37,787 nt of DNA from Victivallales bacterium (lineage in GTDB: Bacteria > Verrucomicrobiota > Lentisphaeria > Oligosphaerales > Oligosphaeraceae), in assembly GCA_017548425.1 (NCBI GenBank), contig JAFZAB010000038.1, forward strand, positions 1 to 37,787, read 5' to 3'. This document shows, piece after piece, positions 31,964-37,787 of the stretch (position 1 is the first letter of the stretch; each line of letters begins with the position of its first letter). The notes beneath the pieces are model-generated. The model made no database searches and was not told where the DNA came from. It saw nothing but the letters and a program-made list of their open reading frames with translations. Made by a program: the position numbers and the translations under genes.

Positions 31964-33253
31964 ATGGGCAAGTACGGAAAAGGCGACACGAGTTGGTTTA
32001 CGCATGATCGGTTTGGCATGTTCATCCACTGGGGGCTGTATTCCATGTTGGCGCGGCATGAATGGATCCGCCACTATGAACAGATCTCCAATGAAGAATA
32101 CCAGAAGTATTTTGATTTGTTCTATCCGGACATGTTCAATCCGAAGGAATGGGCCAAAGCCGCCAAAGAGGCCGGCATGAAGTATTTCGTCATTACGACG
32201 AAACACCACGAAGGTTTCTGTTTGTTCGACAGCAAATGGACCGATTACAAAGCTCCAAACACGCCGATTGGCAAAGACTTGCTGCGCGAAGTCGTGGACG
32301 CCTTCCGCGCGGAGGGCCTGCATGTCGGTTTCTATTATTCATTGATCGACTGGCATCATCCGGACTTCACGCTGGACCGCGTCCATCCCATGCGCAACCG
32401 CGCGAAGCCTGAAGAATTCAATAAAGGCCGCAATATGAAGCGCTATGCCAAATACATGCGCGACCAAGTGACGGAATTGCTGACAAACTACGGCAAGATC
32501 GACATCATGTGGTTCGATTTCAGCTATCCGGGCGAAAACGGCAAAGGGCGCGACGACTGGGAGTCGGAGAAACTCGTGAAGCTCGTTCGCAAGCTCCAGC
32601 CAGACATCATCATCGACAACCGTCTGGATCTGCCTGGCTCCGGCGATATCGTGACGCCCGAGCAGTACACGCCCGACAAAGGGATGGTCGATGAAAAGGG
32701 CAATCCCGTCGTGTGGGAAGGTTGCCAGACGTTCAGCGGATCGTGGGGCTATTTCCGTGATGAGGCGACGTGGAAGTCGCCGAAGATGTGCGTCGAGATG
32801 CTGATCAACCATGTGTCGCGCGGCGGCAACCTGCTGATGAACGTCGGCCCGACAAGCCGCGGCTACATCGATCAACGCGCAATGGACCGCTTGGCGGCGT
32901 TCGGTTTCTGGATGAAATACAATGCGCGTTCCATCTACGGCTGCGGACAGGCCCCCGCCGAATTCGTCGCGCCGAGCGACTGCCGCTATACCTATAATAA
33001 AGAGACGAAACGCCTCTATCTGCATCTCTTCAGCTGGCCGTTCAAGCATATCCATCTGCCCGGCTTGGCGGACAAAGTGAAATACGCGCAGCTGCTCTGC
33101 GACGGCAGTGAAATCAAATTCCGCACGAGCGGCAGCGCCGTTCATACGGCGTTGAACAGTTCGTCGCCTGAAAACGCGCTGACGTTGGAACTGCCGGTCG
33201 TCCTGCCGCAATCCGCAGGCGAAGTGCCTGTGATTGAACTGATTCTGAAGTAA
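31964..33253 (+). CDS. Alpha-L-fucosidase GH29, cytoplasmic
   Basis: 429 residues, GH29 catalytic domain with short C-terminal beta domain. Hallmarks: HDRFGMFIHWGLYS (14-27), GMKYFVITTKHHEGFCLFDSK split over 71-92, and the nucleophile Asp185 in DIMWFDFSYPGE, followed by QTFSGSWGY and LLMNVGPTSRG. It releases L-fucose from non-reducing ends by retaining hydrolysis. The acid/base residue is variable in this family and not assigned. No signal peptide, as with the GH2 enzyme, so substrates are probably imported. Start ATG has AGGAGCTGAAA upstream. Confidence 0.94.
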   Translation: MGKYGKGDTSWFTHDRFGMFIHWGLYSMLARHEWIRHYEQISNEEYQKYFDLFYPDMFNPKEWAKAAKEAGMKYFVITTKHHEGFCLFDSKWTDYKAPNTPIGKDLLREVVDAFRAEGLHVGFYYSLIDWHHPDFTLDRVHPMRNRAKPEEFNKGRNMKRYAKYMRDQVTELLTNYGKIDIMWFDFSYPGENGKGRDDWESEKLVKLVRKLQPDIIIDNRLDLPGSGDIVTPEQYTPDKGMVDEKGNPVVWEGCQTFSGSWGYFRDEATWKSPKMCVEMLINHVSRGGNLLMNVGPTSRGYIDQRAMDRLAAFGFWMKYNARSIYGCGQAPAEFVAPSDCRYTYNKETKRLYLHLFSWPFKHIHLPGLADKVKYAQLLCDGSEIKFRTSGSAVHTALNSSSPENALTLELPVVLPQSAGEVPVIELILK

Positions 33254-33264
33254 ATTTTGTTCAT

Positions 33265-33373
33265 GGTGTGGCGGAGGCGAATGCCTCCGCCCGACGGCTT
33301 CCGCCGCCGGCACTGGACAGAAGCAACGCGGGCATAGCCCCGCGTGCGACGGCGTGGACGCCGCCGCCACACC
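33265..33373. repeat. Nested GC-rich inverted repeats between convergent genes
   Basis: Outer arms GGTGTGGCGG (33265-33274) and CCGCCACACC (33364-33373), perfect 10 bp. Inside, a 9-bp hairpin GGCGGAGGC-GAAT-GCCTCCGCC (33270-33291) and a bulged hairpin CGCGGGC-ATA-GCCCCGCG (33327-33344), plus shorter GGCG/CGCC pairing (33351-33362). The first inner stem overlaps the outer arm, so alternative folds exclude each other. May act as a two-way terminator or be a small repeat element. Confidence 0.7.
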
Positions 33374-33380
33374 GTACTGG

Positions 33381-34160
33381 TTAGATTTCCATTAATTCGC
33401 CTGGAAGGGGCGCGAATGTGTTCGGAAAAATGGCTTGGGCGGCTTTCAGATTCTCTTCGCGAAGGCGTGGATAATAATGGACGAGCCCAAGCTTGCCGAC
33501 GCATCCATTTTTGGCGAGTTCCGCCGCGTCGGGAGCGCCCGAATGGCCGCCTGGCAGCAGCGGATCGCGTTTGTTCGGCCCGTAGGAGGCTTCATGCAAC
33601 AGGAGATCCGCGTCTTTCACATAGCGGATGAGTCCATCGTATTGCGCTGTATCCCAGCAACATACAAAAGACTTTCCTGTTTCATTTTCTGTGAAGCGAT
33701 AACATAGGCCGGGCACTGGATGGATGGTCGGGCAGGTCTTGACAGCGTATCGCAGCGTTTCAAAGGTTTCGCCTGGATTCAGTTCGATGATATTCAAATC
33801 CAGCCCATTGAAGAAATGAAATTGGTCGTTCCGCAGGAATTGGAGTGACCGTTCCACGACCATGCCGACTTCTGGTCTTGGCCCGATGATTGTGAACGGA
33901 TTGCTTTTTGTTTTTCCGCGATTCTTCATCGCATGGTAGAAAAGAATCTGCGGCAGCCCCATGTAGTGGTCGTGATGGCAATGCGTGATGAACAAATAGT
34001 CCAGATCGCAGGGCGTGACACCATGGCGAAGCATGTTCGCGGCGGCGCAGAAGCCAGCGTCAATCAAGATGTTATTATCGATTAGAGCGCATGTGCAGTC
34101 TTGATTCGGTTCGTTTTCCGGCACGGCGCAGCATGTGCCGAGCATTCTTATGGAAGCCAT
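33381..34160 (-). CDS. MBL-fold metallohydrolase, RNase Z-like
   Basis: 259 residues. Metal motif HxHxDH is complete: His60, His62, His63, Asp64, His65 in FITHCHHDHYMG, then PTIHPVPGLCYRF, HEASYGP and GHSGAPDAAELA with the last metal ligand in LVHYYPR. This arrangement is the RNase Z/ElaC-like branch of the family, but the exosite of true tRNase Z is not evident, so a phosphodiesterase or general hydrolase is equally possible. No export signal. AGGA lies about 9 nt before the start. It follows the GH36 gene by 17 nt on the same strand. Confidence 0.85.
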   Translation of the reverse strand: MASIRMLGTCCAVPENEPNQDCTCALIDNNILIDAGFCAAANMLRHGVTPCDLDYLFITHCHHDHYMGLPQILFYHAMKNRGKTKSNPFTIIGPRPEVGMVVERSLQFLRNDQFHFFNGLDLNIIELNPGETFETLRYAVKTCPTIHPVPGLCYRFTENETGKSFVCCWDTAQYDGLIRYVKDADLLLHEASYGPNKRDPLLPGGHSGAPDAAELAKNGCVGKLGLVHYYPRLREENLKAAQAIFPNTFAPLPGELMEI

Positions 34161-34177
34161 ATGAAAATTCCTGTGGT

Positions 34178-36133
34178 TTAGCGTTTCATGGAATATTTGA
34201 AGACGGTGGCGGTGCCGGGCTTTAGAACGAGTTCGACGGTTCGGCCACCTTCGAAATGACGGCCCGTATAGAGGTCTTCATAGGCAAGTCGTTTGGCGGT
34301 AACGGCTTTCAGGGAAAGAACGAGCGATGCGTCTGTATTCTTTTCGTTGCGGACCACCTGCAGAACGCCCGACTGCGTGATTGGATCATGGAATTGGCAG
34401 ACCCACCATTGGTCGATGCCAAAGACTTCCGGCGTCAAGAGATAGTAATCCGCATCTACTTGATACGGAGAGACTTGGCGGCAGATTTCGTTCCATTTCT
34501 TTTCGGCTGAAATATCTTCGCGCAAATAGGCGGGAGCATAGACGGTGTGGAACGGCGCGATGTCGATGACGGATTTCCACTGATTGAGCTTGGCGCCGTC
34601 GTAGCAGTGCTGCGCAATATTCTTATAGTAAAGGAACCATTGGTTCAGCATGTGGTGGTAGCGCTGTTTCGCGATGAAATCTGTGTAGCCGACATCGCTG
34701 TAATGGAGCGGAACGGCGCCTTGACGGAGCGTCTCCAAGTCGTTGCGTCTTCCACCGGAAGCGCATACGTCGATGAGCAGACCGGGCTTTGCTTTTTTGA
34801 GGCCGTCCCAGAAACGGAACATGCCTTGGATGGCCTGATTTTCAACCATGCCGCGGCGGCCGTCGTTCAACGCTTTTTCGCTGCTCATCCAGAAATGGAT
34901 TGGGCCTGCGCCGTTGGAGTCCTGCCGATAAAAGCTGACACCGTTGTCCTGCAACGACTTGCCAATGGTTTTGATGAGATGGTCAACGACGGCGGGATTG
35001 GAGAGATCGTAGCGTTTTGAAAGGATGTGATTGGCTGGTGCAAGATATTTCGAAACGTCTGGCAGGACGGGCGATTTCTCATGGACGCGTTCAGGCTCGT
35101 ACCAAAGGACGAGTTCGGAGCCTTCGAGGGCGAGTTCGTTCGACAAAGGCTTGAACATCCGCGGAAAACGCTTTGGATCGGGCGTCCAGTCGCCGACAAG
35201 AAACCATTGTCCGATAGGCGGATTCTGCAGCAGTTCACGGATGTACCATCCTGCGTCAATCCACCATGAATCCATATGCAACCCTTTGCTGCGCAATTGT
35301 CTGACAAGTTCGATCTGGCGGTCGCAGGTGATTTCCGTGTAAAGTTCGCCATGTTCATGTCCGTCCGCCACAAGGCGCGGACGGATGACACGTCCATCCG
35401 TTTCGCGCGGCAGGATATATTGGCGGAACCATTTCCGCCAGAGGTTGACGGCGTCGTCTTCTGTTTCATAGGAAAGGACGGTGATTCGTGGCGCGATGAC
35501 TTTTTCGCCTGGTTTCAGATAGAAATCGACGGTTTGCTGCCCCGCACGGACGGCAACGCCGTTGTTTTGTTTTTTGATGGATGCGTGCCATTGGCCTTCC
35601 CATCCAATGGCAACCGTATAGCCGCGTTTCGGTGAATAGACGCGGAAATAGGGGAATGCATTGAAACTCGGATATCCTTCAATTGGAGTCATTTCGATGG
35701 ATTTTTCATCTTCCAGCGGGATGCGAGTGAAGGAGTAGTTGTCCGGCGGATTGGGGGCTTCGCCGATGCCTTTCCAAAGCGTGACGGCTTCGTTTTTGCC
35801 GAATGGCAACGTGAAATCCGCAGCGGAAATCCGTGTGAAACGACCGGTCGGTTGAAGGGTATGGTTTTCAAACGACAGCATCCATTCGACGACAGGATGG
35901 TTCGTGTAAACGGTCTTTTCCAGAATGAGCGTGACGCCGTCTGGCTCCGTCGCCGTGATGGTTTCAATTTGTTTGTCCTTCTGTTTCAACAACTTCCTTT
36001 CCTGCGTCCAACTGCTTGGAATATTCATGAGATCCAATCCGCGATATGTGAAGGAAAACTGCGGAAGCGGATTCGGAGCGGCAATCGCGCTGACGGAGAC
36101 GGCAAGACAGAGGATGGAAATTAGTGATTTCAT
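34178..36133 (-). CDS. Exported GH36-type alpha-galactosidase
   Basis: 651 residues. MKSLISILCLAVSVSAIAA is a Sec signal. A beta-supersandwich N-domain (about 25-225) precedes the TIM barrel. WWIDAGWY (290-297), WYEPERV (344-350), the nucleophile Asp405 in FYRQDSNG (KWD variant), the loop CASGGRRND (457-465) and the acid/base Asp480 in HYSDVGYTD follow the GH36/GH27 (clan D) pattern. The usual KWD-x-N reads RQDSN, so substrate contacts may differ. It should release terminal alpha-galactose (or N-acetylgalactosamine) in the periplasm or outside. The start is 12 nt after the uvrC stop; no strong Shine-Dalgarno, suggesting translational coupling. Confidence 0.85.
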   Translation of the reverse strand: MKSLISILCLAVSVSAIAAPNPLPQFSFTYRGLDLMNIPSSWTQERKLLKQKDKQIETITATEPDGVTLILEKTVYTNHPVVEWMLSFENHTLQPTGRFTRISAADFTLPFGKNEAVTLWKGIGEAPNPPDNYSFTRIPLEDEKSIEMTPIEGYPSFNAFPYFRVYSPKRGYTVAIGWEGQWHASIKKQNNGVAVRAGQQTVDFYLKPGEKVIAPRITVLSYETEDDAVNLWRKWFRQYILPRETDGRVIRPRLVADGHEHGELYTEITCDRQIELVRQLRSKGLHMDSWWIDAGWYIRELLQNPPIGQWFLVGDWTPDPKRFPRMFKPLSNELALEGSELVLWYEPERVHEKSPVLPDVSKYLAPANHILSKRYDLSNPAVVDHLIKTIGKSLQDNGVSFYRQDSNGAGPIHFWMSSEKALNDGRRGMVENQAIQGMFRFWDGLKKAKPGLLIDVCASGGRRNDLETLRQGAVPLHYSDVGYTDFIAKQRYHHMLNQWFLYYKNIAQHCYDGAKLNQWKSVIDIAPFHTVYAPAYLREDISAEKKWNEICRQVSPYQVDADYYLLTPEVFGIDQWWVCQFHDPITQSGVLQVVRNEKNTDASLVLSLKAVTAKRLAYEDLYTGRHFEGGRTVELVLKPGTATVFKYSMKR

Positions 36134-36145
36134 GGCAATAGGTAG

Positions 36146-37630
36146 TTAGATGAGATGGGAGGTGAGATAATCGATGATTTTCTTGGCGGTTTCAAGACCG
36201 ACGCCGTCTGCCTTTTCGGCCAGTTCTTCTGGCGTCATTTTGGCGATGGCTTTGACGGAGCCGAATTGCTTAAGTAGCTGTTGGCAACGGTTTTTGCCGA
36301 TTCCGGGAATATCCGAAAGGAGAGAATCCGCAATCCGCTTGCTTCTCAGCATGCGGTGGTAGCCGTTGGCGAAACGATGCGCTTCGTCACGAATGGCTTG
36401 AAGGAGACGGAGGCCTGGATTTTCACGCGGAAGCTCTTGTTCGACGTCGCTGTCGGGCCAGATGATATGTTCATGGCGTTTGGCGAGGCCGATCATGACG
36501 ATGTTCGGCATGCCGATTTCTCGGAAGACCTCCATACCGATACGAAGCTGTCCTGCGCCGCCGTCGAGAATGATCAGATCGGGCAGAGGGAGGTTTTCGC
36601 GGAGGAGACGGCCGTAGCGGCGTGTCAGGACTTCCCGCATGAAGGCGGTGTCGTCGTTGGTTGTTTCGGAACGGATGCGGAATCGGCGGTAGTCGCTGTT
36701 GGATGGGCGGCCGTTCTTGAAGCAGACCATGGAGCCGACGGCGAGCACGCCCGAGATATTGGACATGTCGAAACATTCCATGACGAGCGGCGGCTTCTCC
36801 ATGTTGAGGGCTTTTTGAAGGGCTTCGATGGCCGCCATGTTGGTCGCTGTCAATCGTGTGCTGAGCGTATGGTTGATGAAACGGCGGTTGGGCTCCAGAA
36901 CGGATTTGAGATTGGCGATCATGTCGCGGATGGTGGCGGCGCCTTCGAAATCCATCTGGCGGGCCTTGTCCGTCATGTCCGCCGTGAGCTCCTCCACGAG
37001 TTCGCGGCAGTCGCCGCGAAGGATGGCCATGACCTTTTCGAGGCGTTCATGATATTCCTCTTTCGTCACCTTGCCCATGCATGGGCAGAGGCAGTCGCGG
37101 ATGACGTCTTCATGGCAGTGAAGTTTCGTGTCTTCAGTAGGTTCCGCAACGGGACAGCTGCGCAGACCATAGCGGACTTCAAGAAAACGGATGGTCGTCC
37201 GCAAAGCGGTCGCCCACGGAAACGGCCCGAAATAGATTCGTGCGTCTTCACGGCGGATGCGAGCCGTCTGGAGGCGTGGGAAGGTCTCCGTCGGATCGAT
37301 GCAGACATGCAGATATCGTTTGTCATCCCGCAGATCGACGTTGTATCGCGGATTGTACTGCTTGATGAAACGGTCTTCCAGCAGGAGGGCTTCCTGTTCC
37401 GTTTCCACGGGAAAGATTTCGTAACTTGCGATGCTGTGGATGAGAGCGCGGCGGCGCGGATCGCTTTGCATGGCTCCAGACGGACGGAAATAGGAGGACA
37501 TGCGGCTGCGCAAATTGCGGGCCTTGCCGACGTAAATCACTTCGCCGCCGCTGTTTCGATAGACATAGACGCCTGGCACGCGCGGGACGTCCTGGCTGCG
37601 AAATATGGTCTGTTTGGAATCTTCAGGCAC
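36146..37630 (-). CDS. uvrC: UvrC excinuclease subunit, compact form
   Basis: 494 residues, against about 600 in most bacteria. GIY-YIG nuclease (20-100: GVYVYRNSGGEVIYVGKAR, Glu80), the four iron-sulfur cysteines Cys159, Cys172, Cys180, Cys184 (spacing 13-8-4, like E. coli 12-8-4), UVR motif (about 212-246), RNase H-like nuclease (FDMSN with Asp288, LDGGAGQL with Asp356, DEAHRFA with His418) and C-terminal helix-hairpin-helix (438-490, IPGIGKNR) are all there. Only about 45 residues separate UVR from the RNase H start, compared with about 150 in E. coli. It makes the dual incisions in nucleotide excision repair. GTG start, with AAGGA eight bases upstream. Confidence 0.93.
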   Translation of the reverse strand: MPEDSKQTIFRSQDVPRVPGVYVYRNSGGEVIYVGKARNLRSRMSSYFRPSGAMQSDPRRRALIHSIASYEIFPVETEQEALLLEDRFIKQYNPRYNVDLRDDKRYLHVCIDPTETFPRLQTARIRREDARIYFGPFPWATALRTTIRFLEVRYGLRSCPVAEPTEDTKLHCHEDVIRDCLCPCMGKVTKEEYHERLEKVMAILRGDCRELVEELTADMTDKARQMDFEGAATIRDMIANLKSVLEPNRRFINHTLSTRLTATNMAAIEALQKALNMEKPPLVMECFDMSNISGVLAVGSMVCFKNGRPSNSDYRRFRIRSETTNDDTAFMREVLTRRYGRLLRENLPLPDLIILDGGAGQLRIGMEVFREIGMPNIVMIGLAKRHEHIIWPDSDVEQELPRENPGLRLLQAIRDEAHRFANGYHRMLRSKRIADSLLSDIPGIGKNRCQQLLKQFGSVKAIAKMTPEELAEKADGVGLETAKKIIDYLTSHLI

Positions 37631-37681
37631 AAAGTTTTTCCTTATGCATACGCTTTCATTGATTTTTGCTAAGAATAATTT

Positions 37682-37709
37682 AAAGTAAAAGGATACGAAA
37701 ACAAATCAA
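37682..37709 (-). promoter_or_regulatory. Candidate uvrC promoter
   Basis: On the minus strand TTGATT (37709-37704), 16-nt spacer, TACTTT (37687-37682), about 52 nt upstream of the GTG. Weak -10; low certainty. Confidence 0.3.
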
Positions 37710-37750
37710 CGGTGCATGAAAAGCCACGAAAACATCTTTAGCCGCACATC

Positions 37751-37787
37751 ATTCATTAATCATTATTCATTAATCATAAATCATTAA
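37751..37787. repeat. Heptamer tandem array, unit AWTCATT, reaching the window edge
   Basis: ATTCATT, AATCATT, ATTCATT, AATCATA, AATCATT, then AA at the last base. Period 7 throughout. On the minus strand each unit gives TGA. The array may continue outside the window. Confidence 0.85.

Noticed and set aside
36281-37672. 463-codon plus-strand frame opposite uvrC
   Set aside because: Antisense to UvrC, which shows all family motifs; no support for a second product.
9175-37787. CRISPR array
   Set aside because: The repeats are 7 or 9 bases and directly tandem, with no 25-40-base repeats, no spacers and no cas genes.

Overview
The window looks like a chromosomal segment of a Gram-negative, carbohydrate-degrading bacterium of the PVC group. 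Lentisphaerota (Victivallis-like) is my best guess. The reasons are ADP-heptose and heptosyltransferase genes (lipopolysaccharide, so two membranes), lipoprotein and Sec signals, a dense set of glycan-degrading enzymes (heparinase II/III-like lyase, SGNH esterase, GH2 beta-mannosidase, GH29 fucosidase, GH36 alpha-galactosidase), and a eukaryotic-like kinase fold joined to a sulfatase-modifying-factor domain. The taxonomic call is inference; no rRNA or tRNA gene was recognised and no intergenic stretch exceeds about 220 bases.

Layout. Positions 1-6687 are on the minus strand: a partial heparinase-like lyase running off the left edge, an SGNH hydrolase, a DinJ/YafQ-type toxin-antitoxin pair with its own promoter, and a two-gene operon of an FAD-dependent oxidoreductase and a two-domain glutamine-amidotransferase-like lipoprotein. 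A divergent promoter region at 6688-6818 starts a plus-strand run to 33253: beta-mannosidase, acetyltransferase, glycogen phosphorylase, glycerophosphodiesterase, UPF0210/DUF711 protein, metallophosphoesterase, heptosyltransferase-like GT9, a block of secreted or membrane proteins (Ig-like protein, SppA-like peptidase, family 5 solute-binding protein, coiled-coil protein), Gfo/Idh/MocA oxidoreductase, GT4 glycosyltransferase, HemW-like protein, TldD and TldE, a heptose-phosphate adenylyltransferase fused to a nitroreductase, a giant membrane pseudokinase, and an alpha-L-fucosidase. Positions 33381-37630 are on the minus strand again: uvrC, GH36 alpha-galactosidase and an MBL-fold hydrolase, closely spaced in that order of transcription.

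How the parts fit. Lyase and GH36 carry export signals while GH2 and GH29 do not, so polymers are probably cut outside and oligosaccharides finished inside; glycogen phosphorylase handles stored or imported glucan. The GT9 enzyme and the adenylyltransferase domain belong to ADP-heptose/LPS chemistry.

The most unusual signals are these: (1) short tandem arrays with a strict 7-bp period but different sequences, at seven places, mostly directly after stop codons, one supplying the stop codon of a gene and one covering the start of the next; (2) a transmembrane kinase-like protein whose catalytic HRD and DFG aspartates are both replaced, joined to an SUMF1-type domain without the catalytic cysteines; (3) the adenylyltransferase-nitroreductase fusion; (4) a 9-bp-period quasi-palindromic array and a nested GC-rich inverted repeat on either side of the fucosidase gene; and (5) a compact UvrC missing roughly 100 residues between its UVR and RNase H parts.
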